DNA of 64,000 bases from Streptomyces caniscabiei (GTDB lineage Bacteria; Actinomycetota; Actinomycetes; Streptomycetales; Streptomycetaceae), in the NCBI RefSeq assembly GCF_014930365.1, contig NZ_JABXWI010000006.1, forward strand, positions 62,001-126,000. Direction: 5' to 3'. The notes beneath the pieces were generated by a model, which had not been told where the DNA came from, did not search any database, and was given only the letters and a program-made list of their open reading frames with translations. Both the position numbers and the translations under genes were made by a program. Every line of letters begins with the position of its first letter. Positions within the stretch are counted from its first letter, which is position 1. Positions 48,393 to 56,475 of the stretch are shown here, piece by piece.

Positions 48393-49172
48393 TCAGCCGG
48401 CCGACGGCCTCCGGGCCTCGAACAGCTGGCGGGCGCTGTGCGCGACGAAGGGGCCCTCGGCCTCGATCCGCTCGTGCAGGGAGCGGAGCCGGGGGAGATA
48501 CGCCTCGACGGTGAAGCCGGGCACCATCCAGACGACCTTCTTCAGGAAGTGCACGACCGCGCCGATGTCGTGGAACTCCATCCGCAGCCGCTCGGCCCGC
48601 AGATCCACGATCTCCAGGCCGGCCGCCTCGGCGTCGGCGCGTTCCCGGTCCGGGTGGCGGGCGTTCCGGTTCTCCTCCGGCAGCGGGCCGGTGAAGTGCT
48701 CGACCAGCTCGTAGACGCTGCTCGGCCCCACGTGCTGCGCGAAGTACGTGCCGCCGGGCCGCAGCACCCGGGCGATCTCCGCCCAGCGCGCACGCACCGG
48801 GTGCCTGCTGGTGACCAGGTCGAACGCCCCGTCGGCGAACGGCAGCGGCGCGTCCTGGTCACTGGCCACCACCACCGCACCCCGGGGGTGCAGCAGCGCC
48901 GTCGCCTTCGCGACGTTCGGCGGCCACCCCTCCGTGGCCACGGTCACCGCCGGAAACCGGGCGGCGGAGGCGAGCACCTCACCGCCCCCGGTCTGGATGT
49001 CCAGCGCCGCCGAGGCCCGCCCGAGCCGCTCGGCCATCCCCCGCGCGTACCCCCACGACGGCCGCGCCTCCGTGGCCCGCCCCTGGAACCACGAGAAGTC
49101 CCACCCCTCGGTGGGCACGGCATCGCCCTCGGCGACGAGCTCTTCGAAGGTGGGGGAGGAGGGGGAGGTCAT
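48393..49172 (-). CDS. SAM-dependent methyltransferase, class I
   Basis: 259 residues. The Rossmann-type motifs are ALDIQTGGGEVLASA (motif I, with Gln-Thr-Gly-Gly-Gly), an acidic end of strand 2 around VVVASDQDAPLPF, FDLVTSRHPV (motif IV) and VLRPGGTYFAQHVG (post-II). A C-terminal domain of ~90 residues (MEFHDIGAVVHFLKKVVWMV) probably gives substrate specificity. Cytosolic; acceptor unknown. Monocistronic; a dispersed repeat and the AhpD gene lie upstream. Confidence 0.88.
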   Translation of the reverse strand: MTSPSSPTFEELVAEGDAVPTEGWDFSWFQGRATEARPSWGYARGMAERLGRASAALDIQTGGGEVLASAARFPAVTVATEGWPPNVAKATALLHPRGAVVVASDQDAPLPFADGAFDLVTSRHPVRARWAEIARVLRPGGTYFAQHVGPSSVYELVEHFTGPLPEENRNARHPDRERADAEAAGLEIVDLRAERLRMEFHDIGAVVHFLKKVVWMVPGFTVEAYLPRLRSLHERIEAEGPFVAHSARQLFEARRPSAG

Positions 49173-49257
49173 GGGGCCTGATTTTCCCCAGCGACGAAGC
49201 GATCGGCGACCGGTTTTCCGGGGCCTGAAGGGCAGTGGGCGAAGCCCCTGTCCCTTC

Positions 49258-49287
49258 AGGGGCGCGGGGAACTGCGCGACCAGCCCC
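49258..49287 (+). repeat. Dispersed GC-rich repeat
   Basis: AGGGGCGCGGGGAACTGCGC then GACCAGCCCC, between the methyltransferase start and the AhpD stop (both minus). GGGG...CCCC ends and the inner CGCG pair could fold into a small hairpin. Confidence 0.9.
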
Positions 49288-49365
49288 CTCCGACCCGCGG
49301 TCGCCCCACAACTACACCCTCCGAGCTCTCAGGCGATTCCGGCCACCCGCCGTGAGGCACACGCG

Positions 49366-49405
49366 CCCTACTCGGAGAGAACCGCCCCTACTCGGAGAGA
49401 ACCGC
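49366..49405. repeat. 20-nt tandem duplication across the ahpD stop codon
   Basis: CCCTACTCGGAGAGAACCGC at 49366-49385 is repeated exactly at 49386-49405. The second copy encodes the C-terminal AVLSE and stop of the AhpD-like protein; the first is a downstream duplicate, so the product is not changed. Confidence 0.9.
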
Positions 49406-49921
49406 CTCCGCCTCCACCGTGACCCCCACCGCCTGCACCACCGAAGCGACCCGGAACGCCTCCTGCACGGTCTCCCGGCTCACCCCGGCCTCGCGCAGCA
49501 CCCGCTCGTGCGAGTCCAGACACGCCCCGCACGCGTTGATCGCGGACACGGCCAGCGCCCAGAGCTCGTAGTCGACCCGTTCCACCCCGGGACCACCGAC
49601 GGCCTTCGTCCGCAGCCCCGTCCGCAGCGCGCCGTACTCGTGGTCGGACAGCAGATGCCGGGTCCGGAAGAAGACGTTGCTCAACGCCATCGCCGCGGCC
49701 GCGGACTTCGCCGCGGTGTACGCCTCCGACGACAGCCGCGCCCGCGCCTCCGGTGCCAGCTCGCGCAGCACGATCGCCGAACGCGAGGCGATCGCCGTGG
49801 CCAGCACCGTGCCCCACAACCGCTGCGCCGACAGCCGCGAGTCGCCGAGGACGGCGTCGAGGTTCCGGCGGAGGTCCCCCGCGTACTCCGGAATCAGGGA
49901 CCTCAAGGTGTCGAGCGACAT
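49388..49921 (-). CDS. Alkylhydroperoxidase AhpD-like protein
   Basis: 177 residues with the AhpD/carboxymuconolactone decarboxylase helical fold. The redox motif is C131-GA-C134-LDSH, with the conserved Glu-His network (DYELWALAVSAINACGACLD read in pieces). AhpD reduces lipoylated adaptor and AhpC, detoxifying peroxides. It matches full-length actinobacterial AhpD. GTGAGGA lies 5 nt before the ATG. In Streptomyces ahpD normally follows ahpC beside oxyR; here the upstream neighbour is an ABC permease instead, so the gene is an orphan in this window. Confidence 0.9.
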   Translation of the reverse strand: MSLDTLRSLIPEYAGDLRRNLDAVLGDSRLSAQRLWGTVLATAIASRSAIVLRELAPEARARLSSEAYTAAKSAAAAMALSNVFFRTRHLLSDHEYGALRTGLRTKAVGGPGVERVDYELWALAVSAINACGACLDSHERVLREAGVSRETVQEAFRVASVVQAVGVTVEAEAVLSE

Positions 49922-49993
49922 GGCGTCCTCACTCCCGGTGGGCGGCCGACGGGGTCCAGTGTGGCGGTGCCGCGGGGTCCCCGCGGCACCGGC

Positions 49994-52357
49994 CTACTCC
50001 GTACGCAGCCCCTCCGGCCGCATCATCCTCAGCAGCGGCGGCATGCTCAGCGCCGTGACGAGGACGACGACGCCCGCGCCGATGCCGGCCATGGACAGCA
50101 CTCCCGACCAGTCGACGGACACCCCGACGTTCGTCATCCGCAGCAGGACCGCGCCCAGGGTCACCCCGACCGTCGAGGCGAGGACGAGGCCGAGGGCGAT
50201 GGGGATCGTCGTCTGCCACAGCACGGACAGGCCCAGGGTGCGACGCCGGGTGCCGAAGGCGACCAGCGCCGACAGCAGCTTCCTGCGTTCGCGCAACTGC
50301 TCCAGCTGGGAGACCAGCAGGCTCGCGCCGATCAGGGTGAGCACGGCGGCGGCACCGACCAGCAGTCCGGTGCGGATGTCCGCGAACTGGTCCACCCGCC
50401 TCGTCAGCTCCCACTCCCAGGTCCGGATCAGCGGATCGACCGCCACGGCCGCGTTGCGCACCTCGTCGAGCGCGTCCGGCACCCGGGGGTCGGTCCGCAC
50501 GTAGACCGTGCCGTAGAACTCCTTCTCGGTGTTCGCCGGCAGGGCGCCCGGGGTGACCAGCAGCCCGTACGTCCCGCTCCGCAGGGGGTCGGCGCGCTCC
50601 GGCACCCCGCGTATCTCGGTCGGCAGCTTCCAGGCGATCTCGGCGCCCTGTTCGTCGCCGGTGTAGGTCGGGTCGAAGTAGACCGTGTTCCCGGGCTCGG
50701 CCAGCTCCGCCGCGGCCGGGTCCTCCAGGTTCTCCAGGGACTCCATCCGGAAGACGTCGCCGTCGCGGCAGGAGGAGATCTTCGCCAGTTCGCGCAGCGT
50801 GGCGCAGTCGCCGAGGGTGATCTCCGTCGCCGCCTCGGGGTCCTTGGCCGTGGCGGCGACGGTCGCGCTGGAGAGCGTCGCGGTGGTCTGCGCTCCCCTG
50901 GCCCGCTTCAGCTTCTCGCTGACGACGTCCACCCGGGCGTCGTCGGGCAGGGCGAGCTCCAGCTGCGCCCGCGCGGTGTCCTGCCCGGTCGGCACCTCGT
51001 ACCGGCCCTCGATGCCGGAGAACAGCATCTGCAGGGCGATCGCGCCGGCCACCGCCACCGCGATGCCGTTGACCATGCGGGCCGCCGTACCGCTGCTCAA
51101 CTGGAGCCTGCGGACGGCCAGTTGCCAGGAGACGGCGCCGGAGCCCAGCCGGGCGACGAATGCTTCGACGACCCATGGCAGCAGCGCGGTGATGCCGAAC
51201 AGCAGCAGCACGACACCGCCGATCACCATGTACTCGTTGAAGTCCCCGTTCTCCGCGCCCTGGCCGATCATCGGGTAGAGCAGGGCGAGACCGCCGAGCG
51301 GCGGCAGCAGCCGCCACCAGAGCCTGCGGCGCGGCGGCCGGGCCGTGCGCACCACGCCGAGCGGCTCGATGACGACACCGCGCAGCGCGAACAGCGTGAC
51401 GAGGACGGCGGCGGCCGGCACAGCGAGCGCGACCAGCAGGGCCAGACCGGGGGAGGGGTTGAGGTCGCTCGGGAACACGCTGATGTCGAAGACCTCGACG
51501 GAGCCGGCGACCTCCCTGCCGAGCATGAAGAAGCCGGCGCCGAAGACCAGCCCCAGCAGGGAGCCCGCGAGCGCCTCGCCCGCCGCGATCCGACGAGTCA
51601 TCCGCCCGTCGGAGCCGACCAGCCGGAGCGCCGCCAGCCTGCGGTCGCGCCGCTCGCCGCCGAACCGTACGGCCGTGGCGATGAAGACCGCGACCGGCAT
51701 CAGCAGCACCACGAAGACGACCAGGGTGAGCAGCACGAGGATCGGGTCGACCTCGTCCTCGTCGGGCGCGCCGGTGGTGTCCGTCCCGAACGCGTCGATC
51801 CGGGCCACCACCGAGCCGTCGACGCGGTCGGCGATCCCCTCGGCCCCCGCGTAGTAGGCGAGGTCGGTCGAGCCGATGAGCCCGGCCTGGCCGATGGTGC
51901 CCACCGTCTCGTACGGCAGCCGCTCGCGCAGGAGCTTCCCGGCGTCGGACTTCAGCAGGTCGGACAGGGCGGGGGAGACGACCATCTCGCCCGGCGCGGG
52001 GAACTCGGCGACCCCGGGCGGCAGCGGGGCGCCCGCGCCCTCGGGTTCGAGAAGCCGTCCCCGGATCTCCTGCTGCCGGTACTCGGTGTCGGTGTCGGCG
52101 ATGACCAGACTCTTGCCGGTCGGCTTCGACTGGGGCTGGAGGTAGCCGATCCCCCGGTCCTGCCGGGCCTCCTCGCGGATCTCCCGCGCCGACAGCACGT
52201 TCGGCACCGCCGCGGTGAGCAGCAGCAGTGCCACCCCGAGGCCCACCCCGACGGCGGTGAGCAGGGCCCGCACCCACCCCTCACGGCCCCCGGTGAAGGT
52301 GAACCGCACCCCCATAGCCAGGTCCCGGTACCACTGGCGGAACACGGCGGTGCTCAT
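49994..52357 (-). CDS. ABC transporter permease, FtsX/MacB type, large (two FtsX domains)
   Basis: 787 residues. TM1 near the N-terminus (WVRALLTAVGVGLGVALLLL), a large extracytoplasmic domain (~45-230), a first FtsX block of three TMs (ILVLLTLVVFVVLLMPVAVF, AGEALAGSLLGLVFGAGFFM), a middle pair, a second exported domain (~480-640) and a second FtsX block (GLLVGAAAVLTLIGASLLVS, IGAGVVVLVTALSMPPLL). This architecture is typical of Streptomyces peptide-sensing/efflux exporters. The start overlaps the ATPase gene stop by ATGA. Probably responds to a wall- or membrane-active compound; substrate unknown. Confidence 0.9.
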   Translation of the reverse strand: MSTAVFRQWYRDLAMGVRFTFTGGREGWVRALLTAVGVGLGVALLLLTAAVPNVLSAREIREEARQDRGIGYLQPQSKPTGKSLVIADTDTEYRQQEIRGRLLEPEGAGAPLPPGVAEFPAPGEMVVSPALSDLLKSDAGKLLRERLPYETVGTIGQAGLIGSTDLAYYAGAEGIADRVDGSVVARIDAFGTDTTGAPDEDEVDPILVLLTLVVFVVLLMPVAVFIATAVRFGGERRDRRLAALRLVGSDGRMTRRIAAGEALAGSLLGLVFGAGFFMLGREVAGSVEVFDISVFPSDLNPSPGLALLVALAVPAAAVLVTLFALRGVVIEPLGVVRTARPPRRRLWWRLLPPLGGLALLYPMIGQGAENGDFNEYMVIGGVVLLLFGITALLPWVVEAFVARLGSGAVSWQLAVRRLQLSSGTAARMVNGIAVAVAGAIALQMLFSGIEGRYEVPTGQDTARAQLELALPDDARVDVVSEKLKRARGAQTTATLSSATVAATAKDPEAATEITLGDCATLRELAKISSCRDGDVFRMESLENLEDPAAAELAEPGNTVYFDPTYTGDEQGAEIAWKLPTEIRGVPERADPLRSGTYGLLVTPGALPANTEKEFYGTVYVRTDPRVPDALDEVRNAAVAVDPLIRTWEWELTRRVDQFADIRTGLLVGAAAVLTLIGASLLVSQLEQLRERRKLLSALVAFGTRRRTLGLSVLWQTTIPIALGLVLASTVGVTLGAVLLRMTNVGVSVDWSGVLSMAGIGAGVVVLVTALSMPPLLRMMRPEGLRTE

Positions 52358-53058
52358 ACGACGCGCTCCATGTCCCGGGACTTCCCGTCGCGTACGACGA
52401 TCTCGCGGTCGGAGTACGCGGCCACCCGTGCCTCGTGCGTGACCAGGACGACGGCGGCGTTGGTGGACCGGGCGGCCTCGGTGAGCAGCTCCATCACCCG
52501 CTCGCCGTTGAGGGAGTCGAGCGCGCCGGTGGGCTCGTCCGCGAAGAGCACCCGGGGGCCGGTGACCAGGGCCCGCGAGACGGCGACCCGTTGGCCCTGG
52601 CCGCCGGAGACCTCACCGGGACGTTTGCGGGCGAGGTCGTCGACCTCCAGGCGCTCCATCCAGCCGAGGGCGGTCCGCTCGGACTCCTTGCGGGAGGCGC
52701 CGTTCAGCCGCAGCGGCAGGGCCACGTTCTCCACACACGTCAGTTCCGGCACGAGCTGGCCGAACTGGAAGACGAACCCGAACTCGCTGCGCCGGAGCGC
52801 GCTGCGCTGGGCGTCGTTCATGGAGGCCATCTCGCGGCCGTTGTAGGTGATCGAGCCCGAGTCGGGCGGCACGATCCCGGCGAGACAGTGCAGCAGCGTC
52901 GACTTGCCGGAGCCGGAGGGGCCCATCACCGCGACGACCTCGCCGGGGTGGATGGAGAACCCGGCGCCGTCCAGCGCGGTGGTCGGGCCGTAGGCCTTGC
53001 GCAGGTCGGTCGCGACGAGGAGGGAACCGGCGGGGGCCGGCGAGAAGGCCGGGTTCAC
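52354..53058 (-). CDS. ABC transporter ATPase, LolD/MacB type
   Basis: 234 residues. Walker A VMGPSGSGKST, Q-loop FVFQFGQLVPELTCVENVAL, signature VSGGQGQRVAVSRAL, Walker B VLFADEPTGALDS and switch His VLVTHEARV. Partner of the FtsX-type permease (4-nt overlap). GTG start overlaps the PadR stop (GTGA), so PadR, ATPase and permease form one operon; a longer open frame upstream is rejected because it would run through the PadR gene. Confidence 0.93.
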   Translation of the reverse strand: MNPAFSPAPAGSLLVATDLRKAYGPTTALDGAGFSIHPGEVVAVMGPSGSGKSTLLHCLAGIVPPDSGSITYNGREMASMNDAQRSALRRSEFGFVFQFGQLVPELTCVENVALPLRLNGASRKESERTALGWMERLEVDDLARKRPGEVSGGQGQRVAVSRALVTGPRVLFADEPTGALDSLNGERVMELLTEAARSTNAAVVLVTHEARVAAYSDREIVVRDGKSRDMERVV

Positions 53059-53579
53059 CGGGTCACCGCCTCGGCCAGCTTGCCCAGTCGGGCGGCGGTC
53101 AGCTCCAGCCATCGCAGATCGGCCTCCAGGTGGAACAGGGCGTGGTCGCAGATCAGCTGGTCGGCCAGGTCGCCCTTGCGCTTGCGGTCGGTGAGGATGC
53201 GCATCATGCGCAGGTGCTCGGAACGCTGGGTGTCGAGGATGTCGGCCGCGTCCCGGTCGGTGAGCAGGGCGAGGACGACCTTGGTGTAGAGGGTCGACTG
53301 CAGATACGGCTCGGGCTTCTCGGGCGTCGCGAGCCACCGCTGGACATCGGTGATGCCGGCCTCGGTGATCGCGTACCGCTTGCGCTCGGGTCCGCCGCCG
53401 GGCTCGATGCCGTCGACCTCGACGAGGCCGTTCTTCAGCAGCCGCGACATCGTCGAGTAGACCTGGCCGTAGTGCAGTGGCCGGTCGTGACCGAACTTCT
53501 CGTCGAAGGCCCGCTTCAGGTCGTAACCGTGTCGGGGCCCGGACTCCAGGAGTCCCAGGAGGGTGTGACCGATGGACAT
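53055..53579 (-). CDS. PadR-family transcriptional regulator
   Basis: 174 residues. Winged HTH (residues ~1-85): SIGHTLLGLLESGPRHGYDL, HYGQVYSTMSRLLKNGLVEV, then the wing PERKRYAITEAG; a C-terminal helical dimerisation region (~90-174) as in PadR subfamily 2-like (Vir_act_alpha_C) regulators. Encoded first in the ABC operon, so it probably represses the operon and itself, released by the exported compound. ATG at 53579; GTG two codons earlier is an alternative. A large AT-rich dyad lies just upstream. Confidence 0.92.
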   Translation of the reverse strand: MSIGHTLLGLLESGPRHGYDLKRAFDEKFGHDRPLHYGQVYSTMSRLLKNGLVEVDGIEPGGGPERKRYAITEAGITDVQRWLATPEKPEPYLQSTLYTKVVLALLTDRDAADILDTQRSEHLRMMRILTDRKRKGDLADQLICDHALFHLEADLRWLELTAARLGKLAEAVTR

Positions 53580-53590
53580 GAGCACGACTG

Positions 53591-53632
53591 TACACACGGG
53601 GTATACACCGCACGTATACATACCGTGTATAG
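53591..53632. promoter_or_regulatory. AT-rich imperfect dyad, candidate PadR operator
   Basis: TACACACGGGGTATACAC and, after CGCAC, GTATACATACCGTGTATA form an imperfect inverted repeat about 42 nt long, 12 nt upstream of the PadR ATG. TATACA/TGTATA half-sites are the most AT-rich sequence for kilobases. Position and form suit autorepression of the PadR-ABC operon. Confidence 0.65.
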
Positions 53633-53913
53633 GTGCCCTCCGGGGGTGAAGGGGGCCCTGGTCAGAGCCGATTGTCACGGTTCTGTCACCGACGCCGTCG
53701 GAAACTCATGGGTCGGGTGGGGCAACCATCGCCCCCGCTGGCACGTCCGTTCCGGTGGGATGAGGTCTGTGACCGCGCGCAGCGCGTGCGCTTTGTCACG
53801 TCGCCACTGAGCGGACCGACTCCCTCTTGTCGTGGTCCTCGGTGTTAGCTTGCTGAGCTGACAAGACCCGAGTGACGTATGAGACCGAGCAGAAGTCGGA
53901 GCGGACCGGAGCC

Positions 53914-56301
53914 ATGGGACGAGCGGAAGAAAGACGAGCGCGGCAGCGCGGCGGTCGCCGCGCGGCGCCCCAGCGCTCGTCCGGAGGCGATGCGGGGGCG
54001 ACGGCCGTCATAGCCCCGCCCGAGGGCGGCGGCCGGGCGGCGGCCCGCGCGGCGGCCAAGGCCGGCAACAAGAAGAAGCAGAAGAACGAGAAGAGCTTCC
54101 TCCGCCGCCTGTTCACCTGGAAGAAGATCCTCGGCACCTTCCTCGGGGTCTGCCTGCTCGGCATGGGCGCCTTCATCGTGCTCTACCTGATGATCGACAT
54201 CCCCAAGGGCAACCCCGAGGCGACCCAGGAAAGCAACGTCTACAAGACCTCCGACGGCAAGATCTTCGCCCGCACCGGCGACACCAACCGCGAGATCGTC
54301 GAACTCGACAAGGTCCCCAAGCAGGTCCAGCTGGCCTTCGTCGCCGCTGAGAACAAGACCTTCTACAACGACCCCGGCGTCGACTTCAAGGGCATGGCGC
54401 GCGGTGTCATCAACACCCTCTCCGGCAAGGGCAAGCAGGGTGGCTCGACCATCACCCAGCAGTACGTCAAGAACTACTACCTGACGTCCGACCAGACGGT
54501 GACCCGCAAGCTCAACGAGCTGGTCATCTCCCTGAAGCTGGAGCGCGAGGAGTCCAAGGGCTACATCCTCGCGGGCTACATCAACACCAGCTACTACGGC
54601 CGCGGCGCGTGGGGCATCCAGGCCGCCGCCCAGGCGTACTACCGCAAGGACGCCAAGGACCTCGACGTCGCGGAGGGCGCGTACCTCGCCGCGCTGCTCC
54701 AGGCCCCCAGCCAGTACGACCTGGCCACCGCCACCCCGACCGGCAAGAAGCTGGTCACGGCGCGCTGGAACTACGTGCTGGACAACATGGTCGAGATGCA
54801 GGACCAGACCAAGCTGACCGCCTCGAAGCGGGCGGACCTGAAGCTCCCCAAGCCGAAGGCGCCCCAGGCCGCCGCCGGCATGGCCGGCCAGAACGGCTAC
54901 CTGGTCGAGGCCGCCAACAACCAGCTGGCCAAGCAGCTCGTGGCCTCGGGCAAGGCGGACGACACCGAAGAGGCCAAGGCGCTCATCGACCTGCGCGGCT
55001 GGACGATCACGCTGAACATCAACCCGAAGAAGCAGGCCGCGCTGGAGAAGGCCGTCAAGGAACGCCTCACCAGCAACCTCGACCCGAAGAAGCGCAAGGT
55101 CGACAAGTACATCCAGGCCGGCGCCGTCTCCGTCGACCCGAAGACGGGCAAGGTCGTCGCGATGTACGGCGGCGTCGACTACGTGAAGCACTTCACCAAC
55201 AACGCCACCCGCCGGGACTACCAGCCCGCCTCCACCTTCAAGCCGGTGATCCTCGCCGCGGCCGTCGACGGGGACGCCGAGACGCAGGACGGCGACCCGA
55301 TCACCGCCAGCACGGTCTACGACGGTGACAGCAGGCACAAGGTCACGGACGACGGCACCGCGGTCGGCTTCGCCCCGCCCAACGAGGACAACGTCGACTA
55401 CGGCGACGTCACCGTGCAGACCGCCATGAACAAGTCCATCAACTCCGTCTTCGCCCAGATGGGTGTGGACGTGGGCATGGAGAAGGTCATGGAGGTCGCC
55501 GGGAAGCTCGGCATGGACACCGAGGGCATGGAGGCCGTGCCCGCCCAGACCCTGGGCTCCATGGGCGCCAGCCCGCTGGAGATGGCCGGCATCTACGCCA
55601 CTCTCGACAACCACGGCAAGAAGGTCACCCCGACCATCATCGCCGAGGCCAAACGCCGGGACACCGAGGTCGAGTTCGACGACCCGATCGGCGAACAGGT
55701 CATCAGCGAGGAGGCCGCCGACACGGTCACCTCGGTCCTCACCGGCGTGGTCGACGACGGTACGGCCCAGAAGTCCGTCCGTGACAACCCGGCCCGCAAC
55801 GGCCAGCAGGTCGCCGGCAAGACGGGTACCTCCGACGAGAACCGCTCCGCCTGGTTCACCGGCTACACGCCGAACCTCGTGACCTCCGTCGGCCTGTTCG
55901 GCGAGGACATGAGCAAGAACGGCAAGCACGTCTCGATGTACAACGCGCTCGGCGAGCCCCGGATCAACGGTGGTGGCTTCCCCGCCCGGATCTGGGCCAC
56001 GTACACCTTCGGCGTCATGGGCAAGACCACCAAGTTCGACCTGGACACCAAGCAGGGTGCCGCGGTCGCGCCCACGGAGTCCCCGACCCCGTCGCAGACG
56101 CCGTCCGAGACTCCTTCGGAGACGCCGTCCGAGACCCCGTCGGAGACACCCACCACGGACGAGCCGTCGAGCGAGCCTCCGACGACCCCGGAGACCACCC
56201 CGGAGGAGACCCCCTCGACCACCCCGGAGGAAACTCCGTCGGGCGACGACGGCGGCATCGAGTTCCCGACGAACCCGAACGACCCACAGGTGGACAACTA
56301 G
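53914..56301 (+). CDS. Class A penicillin-binding protein (PBP1-type)
   Basis: 795 residues from ATG 53914 (a GTG at 53872 would add 14). Basic cytosolic N-terminus, TM helix (ILGTFLGVCLLGMGAFIVLY), GT51 transglycosylase (~110-290) with catalytic E146 in AAENKTFY and GGSTITQQYVKN, then the transpeptidase domain with S440 of STFK, SIN in NKSINSVF, and K636 of KTGTS. The C-terminal ~75 residues are Thr/Pro/Ser/Glu repeats (PSETPSETPSET), likely a wall-spanning linker. It polymerises and cross-links peptidoglycan. A hairpin terminator follows the stop. Confidence 0.93.
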   Translation: MGRAEERRARQRGGRRAAPQRSSGGDAGATAVIAPPEGGGRAAARAAAKAGNKKKQKNEKSFLRRLFTWKKILGTFLGVCLLGMGAFIVLYLMIDIPKGNPEATQESNVYKTSDGKIFARTGDTNREIVELDKVPKQVQLAFVAAENKTFYNDPGVDFKGMARGVINTLSGKGKQGGSTITQQYVKNYYLTSDQTVTRKLNELVISLKLEREESKGYILAGYINTSYYGRGAWGIQAAAQAYYRKDAKDLDVAEGAYLAALLQAPSQYDLATATPTGKKLVTARWNYVLDNMVEMQDQTKLTASKRADLKLPKPKAPQAAAGMAGQNGYLVEAANNQLAKQLVASGKADDTEEAKALIDLRGWTITLNINPKKQAALEKAVKERLTSNLDPKKRKVDKYIQAGAVSVDPKTGKVVAMYGGVDYVKHFTNNATRRDYQPASTFKPVILAAAVDGDAETQDGDPITASTVYDGDSRHKVTDDGTAVGFAPPNEDNVDYGDVTVQTAMNKSINSVFAQMGVDVGMEKVMEVAGKLGMDTEGMEAVPAQTLGSMGASPLEMAGIYATLDNHGKKVTPTIIAEAKRRDTEVEFDDPIGEQVISEEAADTVTSVLTGVVDDGTAQKSVRDNPARNGQQVAGKTGTSDENRSAWFTGYTPNLVTSVGLFGEDMSKNGKHVSMYNALGEPRINGGGFPARIWATYTFGVMGKTTKFDLDTKQGAAVAPTESPTPSQTPSETPSETPSETPSETPTTDEPSSEPPTTPETTPEETPSTTPEETPSGDDGGIEFPTNPNDPQVDN

Positions 56302-56318
56302 CGCACGTGACAGAGCGA

Positions 56319-56350
56319 GGGGGCGCCCGGCGAAAACACCGAGCGCCCCC
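56319..56350 (+). terminator. Hairpin terminator after the PBP gene
   Basis: GGGGGCGCCCGG and CCGAGCGCCCCC pair at 11 of 12 positions around an 8-nt A-rich loop, 17 nt after the PBP stop, followed by TTCG. A second small stem (CTCAAGG...CCTTGAG, 56360-56380) runs into the dispersed repeat. Confidence 0.75.
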
Positions 56351-56378
56351 TTCGCGCGCTCAAGGCCGTAGGCCCTTG

Positions 56379-56410
56379 AGGGGCGCGGGGAACTGCGCGA
56401 CCAGCCACGA
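56379..56410 (+). repeat. Dispersed GC-rich repeat
   Basis: AGGGGCGCGGGGAACTGCGC then GACCAGCCACGA, in the gap between the convergent PBP and SpoIIE-phosphatase genes, right after the hairpins. Confidence 0.9.
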
Positions 56411-56475
56411 CGAACCGGCTTCTGCTCAGAGCACGGTCGGTCCCGAGCTCTGAGCGGCGCAGCCCAGCGGAGCGC

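Noticed and set aside
49235..52846. 1203-codon open frame on the plus strand
   Set aside because: Antisense to the FtsX-type permease, which has clear domains; the plus frame is open only because of GC-rich codon bias (HRDEDD/RGGG-type composition).
52354..53613. Longer form of the ABC ATPase
   Set aside because: Extension covers the PadR gene in another frame; GTG 53058 with GTGA overlap gives normal length.
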